DNA of 64,000 nt from DATGPD01 sp031423015. GTDB taxonomy: Bacteria; Planctomycetota; UBA1135; UBA2386. The stretch is from assembly GCA_031423015.1 (NCBI GenBank), contig JANPER010000246.1, positions 69,778-133,777 on the forward strand, written 5' to 3'. This document shows positions 25,625 to 34,846 of this stretch, one piece after another; within the stretch, counting starts at the first letter, position 1; each line of letters begins with the position of its first letter. The notes below the pieces were generated by a model that saw only the letters and a list, made by a program, of their open reading frames with translations, did not search any database and had not been told where the DNA came from. A program made the position numbers and the translations under genes.

Positions 25625-28600
25625 ATGCTGGTTCTCACTCCTCGAACTCTTGGTCTGGCCGCGGCGTGTCTGTGGTCGCTAGCCGCGACGACGCCGACCC
25701 CGAGCCAGCAACGCACCGCCCTGCGCGCCGATTGGACCTTCGCGCCCGGCGCTGCCGCGACGCGCCCGAACGCCGACGCGTACCGCTCGATCGCCGTGCC
25801 GGGCACCTTCGAAGATCACCTCGGCGCCACCTTCGACGGCAGCGGTTGGTATCGCCGCACGCTCGACCTCGCCGCCGCGCGCGGCCAGCGCGTGCGCGTC
25901 GAGTTCACCGCGGCGGCGACCGAGGCCTCGGTGTTCTTCAACGGTCAAGGGGTGGGCACGCACCTGGGCGGCTGGACGCCGTTTCGCGTCGAGCTGCTGG
26001 CGGCGCGCGGCGATGGGACCGATCTGCTCGAAGTGTTCCTCGACGAGAAGGTGGGGCACAACACGCAGGGCTTTCATCCGATCATCCAGCCACACTTCGG
26101 CGGGCTGTGGCAGGACGTGGTGCTGTGCGTCGACGCGGCGCCGACACTCGATCGGTTCTCGCTGCTGACGTTTGGCGACGGCGCGCACAGCGTGCTGAAG
26201 GTCAGCGCGCGCGCACTGCCTGGGCCGAACGACGCGCCGGGCCTGCACGTCGCGGCGCGCGTGTTCGACGGCGCACGCGAGATCGCCCACGGCACGCAGG
26301 CCATCACCGCCGACGGCGCCACGTTCGACGTCGCGGTGCCGACGCCGCGCGCGTGGTCGCCGCGTGCCCCCCACCTGTACCGCGTGCAGATCGAACTGCG
26401 CGCCGGCGACATCGTGCTCGACCAGATCGAACGTCGCGTCGGCTTCCGCGACCTGCGCGCCGACGAGCATCGCCTGCTGCTCAACGGCGAGCCGCTGTCG
26501 GTGCGCGGCATGCTGCATTGGGGCTACGAGCCGCCGTTGTTTGCGCCCAACCCCGACCCTGCTGTGTGGCGCCACGAGATGGAAGACCTGCGCGCGCGCG
26601 GCTTCAACATGGTGAAGGCGTGCCTGTGGGTGCCGCCGCATTCGTTCTTCGACATGGCCGACGAACTCGGGCTGTTGGTTTGGCAGGAGTATCCCACCTG
26701 GCATCCCGACCTCACGCCGGCGAATCGCGACGCGTTGCTGCGCGAGTTCGACGAGTTTTTTCTGCACGACCGCAGCCACGTGTGCGCGCCGTTCCGCAGC
26801 CTCACCTGCGAGACTGGCCACGCCGCCGACCTCACCGTGATCCAGGCGCTCTACGACCGCGCCAAGGCGACCATCCCGCAGGCGCTCGTGGTCGACGACA
26901 GCTCGTGGATCGAGTGGCTGCGCGTGTTCGACTTCTACGACGACCACCCGTACGGCAACAACTCATGGTGGCCCGGCAAGCTCGCGGCGCTCAGGAAGTT
27001 CATCGCGCAACGGCAAGCCAAGCCGCTGCTGCTCGGCGAGTGCATCGCCGCCGACACCTGGTTCGATCGCGCGGCGTGGGAACGCGCGCACGGCACACAA
27101 GCGCAGTGGTTCGCGCCGCGCTGCCTGCCCGACCAGCCGCGCTTCGAGGCGTGGCTCGAACGCGAGTTCGGCGCCGAGACCCTGCACCGCCTGTTGCCGT
27201 CGTCGCTCGCCTACGCGATGCGCATGCGGCAGTACCAGATCGAGCGCCTACGCCTCGACCTGCCGGCCGCTGGCTACACGGTGTCGGTACTGCGCGACTT
27301 CACGCTGGCGCGTATGGGGTTCTACGACGACCTCGGCGCGATGAAGTGGCCGGCCAGCGACTGGAGCTGGCACGGCGACACCATGCTGTGCCTCGACACC
27401 AAGGACAACGCGCGCGCCTTCGTCGGCAGCGACCTGCTGCTGCCGGTGCGCGTGGCGCACGCCGGCGCCGGCGCCTGCCGCGGTCGCCTGCGCCTGCACG
27501 TGCAGGGCGTTGACCTCGACCATCACGCCGAGGTGTCGGTGGCGGCCGGCGTCGTCAGTGACGCCATCACGCTTGCTGGAACGATGACCGCAACGGCACC
27601 GCAGCGGCTGCGCGTGCACGCCGAGCTGACCGGCAGCCACGGCGCGCGCAGTGCCTGGGACGTCTGGCACCTGCCGGCCTCGCCGCCGGTCGACACCACC
27701 GCAGTGCGCATCGTCGACGCGCTCTCCGCCGACACGTTGACGTTCCTGCGCGGCGGCGGACGCGTGCTGCTGCGCGCCGGCGAGCGTGCGCGCAGCTTGA
27801 AGACGGACGGCATGTGGTTCCTGCGCGGCGCCTGCTTCGCGCCGCCGCACCCGGTGCACGCGCGCGTGCCCGCGCCGCTGCTCGAAGACCTGCAGACCTT
27901 CGACCTGGAGACCGGCCGCGTACTGCTGTGGAACAACCTGCAAGGCCAGGTCGACCCGATCCTGGCGTTCTGGGAAACGCACGACATCGCCGAAGTACGC
28001 GCGCACCTGTTCGCCTTCGACACTCGCGTCGGCGAGGGCCGGCTGCTGGCGACGATCCTCAACCACGACACGCCGGCGGGCCTGTGGGTGTTGGATGAGT
28101 TCAAGCGGCATCTCATGCATGGCGCCGCGCCCACGCGCGCGCTCAGCGACGCCACGCTCGCGGCGCTCACCGCCTTCCTCGACCAAGACGTCATGCCCCT
28201 GCCCACCTGGGATCTGCTCACCGACCCGCGCGACGAGGGTGTGGCCAAGGGCTACGCGCAGGGCAACGCGCCAACCGACGGCTGGCTTGCCGTGCACACG
28301 AAGAGTCACTGGGAGGCGCAAGGCGTCGCGCACTACGACGGCGTTGCGTGGTATCGCTGCCAGGTCGAGATCCCTGCCGCCTGGCAGGGCAAGACGGTGA
28401 CGGCGGTGTTCGAGGGCGTCGACGACTCGTTCCGCCTGTACGTGAACGGCGCGGAGATCGCCCGCTTCGGCGACCCCGAGAAGGACGAGACCGTGTGGCT
28501 GCAGCGCGTCACCGCCGACCTCTCGCGCGCGCTGCGCCCCGGCCAGCCCAATGCCATCGTGCTTCGGGTGGTCGACCACCGCGGCGCTGGCGGGGTCTAC

Positions 28601-28657
28601 AAGCCGGTCTTCCTCACCACCGGCCCCGCCGATGCCAAGAGCGACTTGTTGCATTGA
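25625..28657 (+). CDS. Glycoside hydrolase family 2-type enzyme, secreted
   Basis: From the ATG at 25625 the product has 1,010 residues (frame open from 25577); the ATG at 25625 gives a better signal peptide (VLTPRTLGLAAACLWSLA). Domain order: sugar-binding jelly-roll (WTFAPG...IAVPGTFEDHLG, GSGWYRRTLDL, VFFNGQGVGTHLGGWTPF), Ig-like domain (APHLYRVQIEL), TIM barrel (VGFRDLRADEHRLLLNGEPLSVRGMLHWGYE, ARGFNMVKACLWVPPHSFFDMADELGLLVWQEYPTW). Glu in SLTCETGH and in LLLGECIAA are candidate acid/base and nucleophile, though the former lacks the usual Asn-Glu pair. A second jelly-roll (VAWYRCQVEIPA, FRLYVNGAEIARF) ends the protein. Function: extracellular beta-glycosidase, substrate unknown. Its final 277 bp are duplicated at 31771. 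Confidence 0.88.
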   Translation: MLVLTPRTLGLAAACLWSLAATTPTPSQQRTALRADWTFAPGAAATRPNADAYRSIAVPGTFEDHLGATFDGSGWYRRTLDLAAARGQRVRVEFTAAATEASVFFNGQGVGTHLGGWTPFRVELLAARGDGTDLLEVFLDEKVGHNTQGFHPIIQPHFGGLWQDVVLCVDAAPTLDRFSLLTFGDGAHSVLKVSARALPGPNDAPGLHVAARVFDGAREIAHGTQAITADGATFDVAVPTPRAWSPRAPHLYRVQIELRAGDIVLDQIERRVGFRDLRADEHRLLLNGEPLSVRGMLHWGYEPPLFAPNPDPAVWRHEMEDLRARGFNMVKACLWVPPHSFFDMADELGLLVWQEYPTWHPDLTPANRDALLREFDEFFLHDRSHVCAPFRSLTCETGHAADLTVIQALYDRAKATIPQALVVDDSSWIEWLRVFDFYDDHPYGNNSWWPGKLAALRKFIAQRQAKPLLLGECIAADTWFDRAAWERAHGTQAQWFAPRCLPDQPRFEAWLEREFGAETLHRLLPSSLAYAMRMRQYQIERLRLDLPAAGYTVSVLRDFTLARMGFYDDLGAMKWPASDWSWHGDTMLCLDTKDNARAFVGSDLLLPVRVAHAGAGACRGRLRLHVQGVDLDHHAEVSVAAGVVSDAITLAGTMTATAPQRLRVHAELTGSHGARSAWDVWHLPASPPVDTTAVRIVDALSADTLTFLRGGGRVLLRAGERARSLKTDGMWFLRGACFAPPHPVHARVPAPLLEDLQTFDLETGRVLLWNNLQGQVDPILAFWETHDIAEVRAHLFAFDTRVGEGRLLATILNHDTPAGLWVLDEFKRHLMHGAAPTRALSDATLAALTAFLDQDVMPLPTWDLLTDPRDEGVAKGYAQGNAPTDGWLAVHTKSHWEAQGVAHYDGVAWYRCQVEIPAAWQGKTVTAVFEGVDDSFRLYVNGAEIARFGDPEKDETVWLQRVTADLSRALRPGQPNAIVLRVVDHRGAGGVYKPVFLTTGPADAKSDLLH
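28381..28657 (+). repeat. Duplicated GH2 3' end, copy 1 (inside intact gene)
   Basis: The end of the GH2 gene recurs at 31771-32033 in the same orientation, roughly 94% identical by eye, with a 14-base deletion near the start of copy 2. The two copies bracket the leftward sigma-factor fusion gene. Confidence 0.9.
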
Positions 28658-28801
28658 GCCTTTGAAGCCCCCGCCGCTGCACGATGCCAAGGGCAAGAGT
28701 CTGTCCACGATCCGTTACGGCTGCATGCCGGACAGCGACCCCGCTTCGCCCTCGCCGGGTGTGCAGCATCCACCGGGTGCTGGCTGGCATCCGACGCGCG
28801 G

Positions 28802-31690
28802 CTACCGGAGTTCCAGCTGGACCACCGGACCCTCCTCGGTTCCGACGGCGAACGGCACTGTCGTCGTTAGCGTCCCACAGCTCACCGTCACCGTGTAGCT
28901 GCCCGACGTGAGCCAGACCTCGCCGGTGCGCTTGCCACCTGCGCCCCTGGGCGCGCCCAGACTTCGGCGGCGCACGATCTGCTCGCCACGTTGCACGAGC
29001 AGACTCAGCGATCCGCCGTCCGGCGCCGGGATCGCGGCGGCGATCGCGACCTCAAAGCGCTGGCGCACGCCGCGCACGAGCCGCAGCTCGAACCTCGTCT
29101 CCTCACCGGCGCGGATCGAGAACGGCACGGTCTGCTCGGCGGTGCCGTTGCCGAACACGCAGAGTTCGTAGTCGCCCGGTGCCAGCAACCGACTCGTCAG
29201 CCCACCGGCATCGAGCTGGAGTTCGGAGAAGTGACTGCCCGCGCGGCCACGCACTTGGAACTGCACGCCGGTGGGATCGCCGGCGATGAGGCGCACGCGC
29301 GCCGTGCCGCCGACTACCAACCGGATCGTGCCCGCGTCGCGCGTTGCACCTGCGACGAGCTCGATCGGCCCGGCCTCGAAGTCCGGATGCCCCGCCGTTT
29401 CGATCGACAGCCACCAGCTGCCCGGCAACACCGGCCCGAGGGCGAACCGGCCGTCGGCGCCCGTCGTGACGCGCGTCCTGTTCCCCACCCAGTCACCCGT
29501 TCGCCCCGCCAGAACGTCCCGGCCGGCCAGCGGACGGCCGTCCGGATCGACGACCATGCCGATGATCCTGGCGCTGGGAATCGCCACCGTGCGCACGCGC
29601 AGCTCGACCTCGCCGGCGCGCGGATCGATGTCGAGGAACCGCTGTGTCTCGATGCCCTGGCGGCGCACTTCGACATGGAACTTGCGTCCTTCAGGGCAAT
29701 TGGCGATTGCGAAGCTGCCGAGCCGATCGGTCTCGGCCACACCGACTGGGCCGAGGATCATGGCTCCCTCGACCGGCACGCCGTCTTCGCGCAGCACGCG
29801 TCCGCGCAGCTCGATGCCGCGCGACAGCCGCAGTTCGCACTCGGTGCCGGCGCCGGCGACGGTGTGGACCGTCAAGCTCGCCTTGCCCGCGCGTTCGTCC
29901 GACGCCTGGACTTCGACTTCGCCGGCCGGCAGGTCCGCAAGGGTGAACGTGCCGTCGGGTCGTGCGCGCGCCGCGAACCAACCCAGCGTGTCGCCGGAGC
30001 TGCCGACGCTGACGACCGAGCGTGACACCAGAGCACCTTCGGCATCGCGCACGACCCCGCGGATCGTCGCGCCGGCCGGCAACTGCACCTGCAGCGAGGT
30101 CGTCTGGCCTGCGGCCACGTCGCAGGTCCCGCGCCAGGGCCCGAGACCCGCCGCGCGCACCTGCACCGGCTGCTCGCCGACCGCCAGGCCGATGGCCCGG
30201 AATCGACCCTCGGCATCGGTGCGGACCACGGCAGGCTGCGGTGGGTTGCGGGCGCGCCCGCTCTCGCCGGGACGCCCCACTTGCACGACGGCGCCGGCCA
30301 CCGGGCCGTCGGGCCCGGCGACCGTGCCTTCGACCATGCCGCCTGCCGCCGGCAGCACGATCTGCACCTCGACCGAGCTGCCGTTCGCCTGCATCAGCGT
30401 GATGCACTCCGAACTCGCGTAGCCGGCGGCGCGCGCGCTGACGAGGTTGGGGCTGCAGACAGCACGCACACAGAAACGGCCGTCCGCGCCCGTGGTCGCC
30501 ACTGGTTCCGGCCGCGTTGCAACGGGAGGCACGATCTCGACGAGTGCTCCGGCGACGGGGGTCGCCGCGGCATCGACGACGATGCCGGTCAGCGTGAAGC
30601 CGGCGAGCTCGAGGTCGAGTTCGGTCGTCGCGCCGGCTCGAACCTCGGCCTCGTCGTGGCCGCCCAGGTTGCGGCCGGTGGTGACCAGCGTGCGCCCCGG
30701 CGACATCCCGGCGAACACGGCGGTGCCGTCCTTGCCGGTGGTCTTGAACTGCCCGGCGAGCACGCGCTCCCAGCCTGCGGGCCACGCGAGAACCCGCACG
30801 TCGGCGGCCGGCGTCGCGTCGTCGGCGTAGCGCACGTGCACGACGAGCGTTCCCGTCGTCGCGAAGGGCGTCGGCGCCGAGGCTTCGACCCGCTGCAATG
30901 CGGCCGCTGCCTGGTCCGGGACCGAGGGACGCTCCAGGCCCGCCTGGATTGTCGCGGGAGGATCGACGGTCTCTGGGGGCATGCGACCCGCAGTCTCGCC
31001 GCTGCCTGGCCATAGCATCAGAACGAGCGACATCGCGAACAGCATCGTCGCCGCACCCAGGATCTTGGTCTTCGTCGTCATCGCCAGCACTCCCGTCCAG
31101 AACGCCGGCGCCGCCGGAGCCTGGACCAGTTCTCGCCATGGCAGGCCGCGGGGCGCGAGCGCCAACGGCGCCAGCGTCAGCATCCAGGCACGCCGGCCGC
31201 CGCGCGCGCCGTCGAGCCGCGCGCGCAGCAGCGCGAGCGCGCTCTGCTGTCGCCGCCACACCACGGGGACCGGCAGCCCGAGTTCGCGTGCGATCGCCCG
31301 CGGCGGCAGCCCTTCGTAGTAGCGCAGCAACACGACGGTGCGCAGGTCGGCTGGCAACGCGTCGACCGCAGCGACGAGCGACCGCCGGGTTTCCTCGAGC
31401 TCGAGCAGCCGCAGCGACGACGGCACGCGCTCGGGCCGGGCGGCAGCTTGCTCGTGCGTGCGGCGTCGCGTGTCGGCCCGATGCAAGTTGGCGGCCACGC
31501 TGCGCACCACGCGCGCGAGCCAGTGACGTGCGTCACACACCGGCGGTCCGCTGCGCCGCAGCGCCCGCAGCCAGACCTGCTGCACGACCTCCTCTTCGGC
31601 GTCCTCGGCCAGCAGCGAGCGGGCCAGCGCGCGCACGAACGGCTCGGCCGCGAGCAGCTGCCGGACGTCGAGAGAGGTCAGGGAAGTCAT
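28802..31690 (-). CDS. ECF sigma factor fused to membrane helix and carboxypeptidase-regulatory-like repeats
   Basis: A single 962-residue frame. Residues ~10-75 are sigma region 2 (LLAEDAEEEVVQQVWLRAL, DARHWLARVVRSVAANL), residues ~100-160 region 4 (ALPADLRTVVLLRYYEGLPPRAIARELGLPVPVVWRRQQSA). A basic/hydrophobic segment follows, then a transmembrane helix (KILGAATMLFAMSLVLMLW, ~209-227). Residues ~280-960 hold about seven Ig-like CarboxypepD_reg repeats, each with a GxVxDxxGxPVxGAxV and TDAEGRF-type core. Topology implies a cytoplasmic sigma domain tied through the membrane to an extracytoplasmic sensor. Release would need proteolysis, or the tail may be a cell-surface sensor. No anti-sigma gene is adjacent. 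Confidence 0.85.
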   Translation of the reverse strand: MTSLTSLDVRQLLAAEPFVRALARSLLAEDAEEEVVQQVWLRALRRSGPPVCDARHWLARVVRSVAANLHRADTRRRTHEQAAARPERVPSSLRLLELEETRRSLVAAVDALPADLRTVVLLRYYEGLPPRAIARELGLPVPVVWRRQQSALALLRARLDGARGGRRAWMLTLAPLALAPRGLPWRELVQAPAAPAFWTGVLAMTTKTKILGAATMLFAMSLVLMLWPGSGETAGRMPPETVDPPATIQAGLERPSVPDQAAAALQRVEASAPTPFATTGTLVVHVRYADDATPAADVRVLAWPAGWERVLAGQFKTTGKDGTAVFAGMSPGRTLVTTGRNLGGHDEAEVRAGATTELDLELAGFTLTGIVVDAAATPVAGALVEIVPPVATRPEPVATTGADGRFCVRAVCSPNLVSARAAGYASSECITLMQANGSSVEVQIVLPAAGGMVEGTVAGPDGPVAGAVVQVGRPGESGRARNPPQPAVVRTDAEGRFRAIGLAVGEQPVQVRAAGLGPWRGTCDVAAGQTTSLQVQLPAGATIRGVVRDAEGALVSRSVVSVGSSGDTLGWFAARARPDGTFTLADLPAGEVEVQASDERAGKASLTVHTVAGAGTECELRLSRGIELRGRVLREDGVPVEGAMILGPVGVAETDRLGSFAIANCPEGRKFHVEVRRQGIETQRFLDIDPRAGEVELRVRTVAIPSARIIGMVVDPDGRPLAGRDVLAGRTGDWVGNRTRVTTGADGRFALGPVLPGSWWLSIETAGHPDFEAGPIELVAGATRDAGTIRLVVGGTARVRLIAGDPTGVQFQVRGRAGSHFSELQLDAGGLTSRLLAPGDYELCVFGNGTAEQTVPFSIRAGEETRFELRLVRGVRQRFEVAIAAAIPAPDGGSLSLLVQRGEQIVRRRSLGAPRGAGGKRTGEVWLTSGSYTVTVSCGTLTTTVPFAVGTEEGPVVQLELR

Positions 31691-31770
31691 GAGGGCACCA
31701 TGACCCCGGCGCGACGCGTTCCTGCGTGGGAAACCGCGGAATCACGAGCGGGAGGCCCGCCGCCGGTCTC

Positions 31771-32033
31771 CTGGCAGGAGCCCGGTCGTCCCCGTCGACG
31801 ACTCGTTCCGCCTGTACGTGAACGGCGCGGAGATCGCCCGCTGCGGCGACCCCGAGAAGGACGCGACCGTCTGGCTGCTGCGGGTCACCGCCGACCTCTC
31901 GCGCGCCCTGCGCCCCGGCCAGGCCAATGCCATCGTGCTTCGGGTCGTCGACCACCGCGGCGCTGGCGGGGTCTACAAGCCGGTCTTCCTCACCACCGGC
32001 CCTGCCGATGCCAAGAGCGACCTCCTGCACTGA
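31771..32033 (+). pseudogene. Remnant duplicate of the GH2 3' end
   Basis: This fragment encodes the last ~79 residues of the GH2 protein (FRLYVNGAEIARCGDPEK ... ending KSDLLH) with several substitutions, including Phe-to-Cys after IAR. It has no start codon or upstream domains of its own. It begins 80 bp past the start of the sigma fusion gene, which reads away. It is best explained as a partial duplication left by insertion of the intervening gene or by loss of most of a second GH2 copy. Confidence 0.85.
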
Positions 32034-32101
32034 CCGGTCACCAAGTTACGCCTGCCACTTGATTGCCGCGGCCGATACCCTGTCGTAACAGCGAGCCCGT
32101 C

Positions 32102-32650
32102 ATGAAAGTCCTCTCGATCCAGCCGACTCCCAATCCGAACGCCTACAAGTTCTTCCTCGACAAGACGCTGACCTCGCGCCCGCGCGAGATCGGCGACCCG
32201 AGCAAGGTGACGGACGACCCGCTGGCGACCGTGCTGTTTGCCATCCCCGGGGTCAAGTCGCTCTTCTTCATGGACGACTTCGTCACCGTCACCTGGGACG
32301 ACAGCGCCAACTGGCGCACGGTCACCGACCAGGTGCGCGCGCTGCTGGAGAAGCACGAGGCGCCGAGCACGCCGATGGCCGCGGCGGCGCCTTCGGGTGA
32401 GTTGGCGGCCGCGGTCGACGACAAAGACCTGATGGGCAAGATCGAGTCCATCCTCGACGACCGCGTCCGGCCCGCGTTGGCCGGCGACGGTGGCGGCCTG
32501 GAGGTGATCGGCTTGGACTCCAAGGTGCTCCGCATCCGCTACCAGGGCGCGTGCGGTACGTGTCCGAGTTCAGTTGCGGGCACCCTGATGGCGATCCAGA
32601 ACATGCTCCAGTCGGAAGTCGACGAGGAGCTGCAAGTGATCAATGCCTGA
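32102..32650 (+). CDS. Nfu/NifU-like iron-sulfur scaffold protein
   Basis: A 182-residue protein. Residues 1-90 form the Nfu N-terminal domain (VLSIQPTPNPNAYKFFLD, LFAIPGVKSLFFMDDFVTVTW), and residues ~105-180 the NifU C-terminal domain with the cluster ligands C-x-x-C in GACGTCPSS. Nfu-type scaffolds assemble or deliver [4Fe-4S] clusters to target enzymes; candidates nearby include ArsS and ThiC. The ATG at 32102 was chosen because it starts the conserved domain. It follows the GH2 remnant by 68 bp. Confidence 0.93.
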   Translation: MKVLSIQPTPNPNAYKFFLDKTLTSRPREIGDPSKVTDDPLATVLFAIPGVKSLFFMDDFVTVTWDDSANWRTVTDQVRALLEKHEAPSTPMAAAAPSGELAAAVDDKDLMGKIESILDDRVRPALAGDGGGLEVIGLDSKVLRIRYQGACGTCPSSVAGTLMAIQNMLQSEVDEELQVINA

Positions 32651-32673
32651 ACCGATGAGAAGGGGACGCGGCC

Positions 32674-33066
32674 ATGCGAGGTGACCCGTGTCCGGCGTGC
32701 GGCGCGCCGCTCGCCTTGGTGTGGGTGCACGGTCACGGTCAGTGCGCGCTGTGCGCCACCACGGTGGTGCCGTGCTGCATGGGGGCCGGGCAAGAGATCG
32801 ACGAACGCGAGGCGCCGCGCAACGGAGTCCTGGACAGCGGAGTCTCGCACGCCGGGATGATCGACGAGGGCGTCACCGTGGAAGACGTCGTGCAGGCCTT
32901 CGCCCGCTGCAGCAGCGGCGGCTCATCAGTCACCGTGGATGCCTTGGTGCTCGCGATCACCGCCCGCGAGGATTGCACGCTCGATGCCGCCACCAGTGCC
33001 ATCGACCGCGCCGTGACTCTGAAACGGTTGGCCTTGGCCGGCCGCGTCGCGCGCCTACCCGCCTGA
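32674..33066 (+). CDS. Small zinc-ribbon hypothetical protein
   Basis: A 130-residue protein that I cannot assign to a named family. The N-terminus has a treble cysteine arrangement (CPACGAPL, QCALCATTVVPCC), most likely a zinc ribbon. The remainder is helical (VTVEDVVQAFARCSSGGSSVTVDALVLAI). It follows the Nfu gene by 23 bp in the same direction and may be co-transcribed. Its last ~75 bp, including the codons for AIDRAVTLKRLALAGRVAR, are repeated at 34681-34754 beyond the next gene. Confidence 0.65.
   Translation: MRGDPCPACGAPLALVWVHGHGQCALCATTVVPCCMGAGQEIDEREAPRNGVLDSGVSHAGMIDEGVTVEDVVQAFARCSSGGSSVTVDALVLAITAREDCTLDAATSAIDRAVTLKRLALAGRVARLPA
32981..33055 (+). repeat. 75-bp direct repeat, copy 1
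   Basis: The 3' end of the zinc-ribbon gene. It is repeated at 34681-34754 with about five mismatches and two single-base gaps. The copies flank the secreted-protein gene at 33192-34679. Confidence 0.85.
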
Positions 33067-33191
33067 TCTGCGCCAACGGCGACGGGGTGTTCTCGGCCCC
33101 AACCGAGGGCTTCGAATTCCGCGGAGCAACCCTGTGCGGTCGCCGTGCCTCCTGGAGTTCTCGGTGCGTTTCCCAAACCAAACGTGACCCT

Positions 33192-34679
33192 ATGAACCCC
33201 AACAAGATCTTCGGTATCACCTTCACGACCCTCGCCTTGGCGCTCGGCGCGCAGCAGCCGACCCTGCTGTTCACGCCCGCCGCCGACGAGGTGACGCGCT
33301 CGGGCAGCAACGGCACCGTACTGCGCAACATCTCGAAGCAGTCGATCGGCTTCGTCGTGCCCAACCCCAACCAACCGTACTCGGCCGAGAAGTACGCCCC
33401 TGCCCTCGCCTTCCAGACCTTGGCCGGCGACGAGGACGGCGACGGCGACGTGCACTCGGCGGATATCTTCGGCGCCATCGACGCTGTCCTGGTGACGCCC
33501 TACGACTGGAACCCCGAGCAGGGCGCGCAGCCGCGCACGCGGCCGGTGACCATCTTCGACTGCTACGTGTCGCCGTCGGTCGACGTCGGCACCAACGTGA
33601 GCGGCGTGCCCGGCCTGCGCAAGGGCGACTGCGGCCGCTTCGTGCGCACGCCGGCCGGCAACGGCCAGGTCACCCGCTTCATCAGCGCCGAACAGCTGAT
33701 CTCGGTGCTCGGCATGTTCGACCCGCAGAACAACCAGCCGCTGACCGCCAACGACATCGACCTCGACGCGATCACGGTCAGCGTCGGCCGTGACATCTTC
33801 GTGTCCTTCGATCAGGACCACTCGCTGCGCTTGCTCATCAATGGCGCGCTCGCCAACTTCACCCTCGCCGACGGCGGCGTGGCGTGCATCGGGGCATCGG
33901 CCTGGGTGCCGAACGCCCGCGGCGAGGTGGCCAACGTGCTGCCCAATCGCGGCGTGATCGTGTTCTCGGAGGCGCAGGTCGACGCGCTCGTGGCGAACGC
34001 GATGCTCACCGACGGCGGCGGCATGTGCCAGGTGGTGGTGCTCGACACCGAGTCGCTCGCCATCGATCCCAATGGCGGCGTGTTCAACACCCAGTGGGGC
34101 AACGTCCAGTTGACCTGGCCGCACCTGCTGCTGTCCGGCCAGATGATGACCGGCACCGGCGTGATCACCACCCTGGCCGGCGGCCAGATCGCGCAGGTGA
34201 ACGGTGCCGCGCTGGCACGCGGCTGCGGCGTCGGTCCGACCACCGGCGGCCAGATGGGGCTCGACCCCAGCGGTTCCGTCAGCGCGCTCGCCGCGCTGGA
34301 GTCGCTCGGCTGCGAGCCGTGCTGGTTCGTGCTGGGCTCGCCGACGCCAACCGGCCTGGGCGGCGCCATCGACGTGCACGTCGGCACCAACCTGCCGGTG
34401 GCTATGGCCCTGCTCGGCTTCGGGCTCGGCGCGCTGCCGGTGTCGCCGTCGATCTCGTTCCTGCCGTGGTCGCCGAACACCCCGTGCTTCCCTGAGCTGT
34501 ACCCGACCATCCTGCCGAACCCGATGCTCGCAATCGCCCTTGCCGCCGGCTTGGGCAACGCGCGGTTCGGGACCTTCCCGGTCGCGGCCACCCCGGCGAT
34601 CGCCCAGGGCATCCTGTTCCAGGCGGTCACCCAGGTGAACGGCAATCTCCACCTCAGCACGCCAATCACGCTGCACTGA
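33192..34679 (+). CDS. Secreted hypothetical protein
   Basis: Although the frame is open far upstream, the ATG at 33192 begins a signal peptide (MNPNKIFGITFTTLALALGAQ), giving 495 residues. The mature protein is rich in Gly, Ala, Val and Asn and probably beta-stranded. A DGDGDVHSADIFGAID segment resembles a calcium-binding dockerin/EF-type loop. The end (VLGSPTPTGLGGAIDVHVGTNLPVAMALLGFG, FPVAATPAIAQGILFQAVTQVNG) matches the general shape of planctomycete secreted proteins whose C-terminal region reads '...Q....V.....G..L....'. Function unknown. It lies within a pair of 75-bp direct repeats. Confidence 0.7.
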   Translation: MNPNKIFGITFTTLALALGAQQPTLLFTPAADEVTRSGSNGTVLRNISKQSIGFVVPNPNQPYSAEKYAPALAFQTLAGDEDGDGDVHSADIFGAIDAVLVTPYDWNPEQGAQPRTRPVTIFDCYVSPSVDVGTNVSGVPGLRKGDCGRFVRTPAGNGQVTRFISAEQLISVLGMFDPQNNQPLTANDIDLDAITVSVGRDIFVSFDQDHSLRLLINGALANFTLADGGVACIGASAWVPNARGEVANVLPNRGVIVFSEAQVDALVANAMLTDGGGMCQVVVLDTESLAIDPNGGVFNTQWGNVQLTWPHLLLSGQMMTGTGVITTLAGGQIAQVNGAALARGCGVGPTTGGQMGLDPSGSVSALAALESLGCEPCWFVLGSPTPTGLGGAIDVHVGTNLPVAMALLGFGLGALPVSPSISFLPWSPNTPCFPELYPTILPNPMLAIALAAGLGNARFGTFPVAATPAIAQGILFQAVTQVNGNLHLSTPITLH

Positions 34680-34680
34680 G

Positions 34681-34754
34681 CTCGATGCGCCACCAGCGCC
34701 ATCGATCGCGCCGTGACCCTGAAGCGGTTGGCCTGGCCGGCCGCGTCGCGCGCT
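34681..34754 (+). repeat. 75-bp direct repeat, copy 2
   Basis: A decayed copy of the end of the zinc-ribbon gene, directly after the stop of the secreted-protein gene. It has two single-base deletions relative to copy 1, so it no longer codes in the original frame. Confidence 0.85.
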
Positions 34755-34846
34755 GGCCGGCCTTGCGGCGTGGCTAGCGGATGCGGGAACACCCCGCGGC
34801 GAGTTGACCAGGCGGTCCGACGCGCGGCCGAGCTATCATCCGACGC

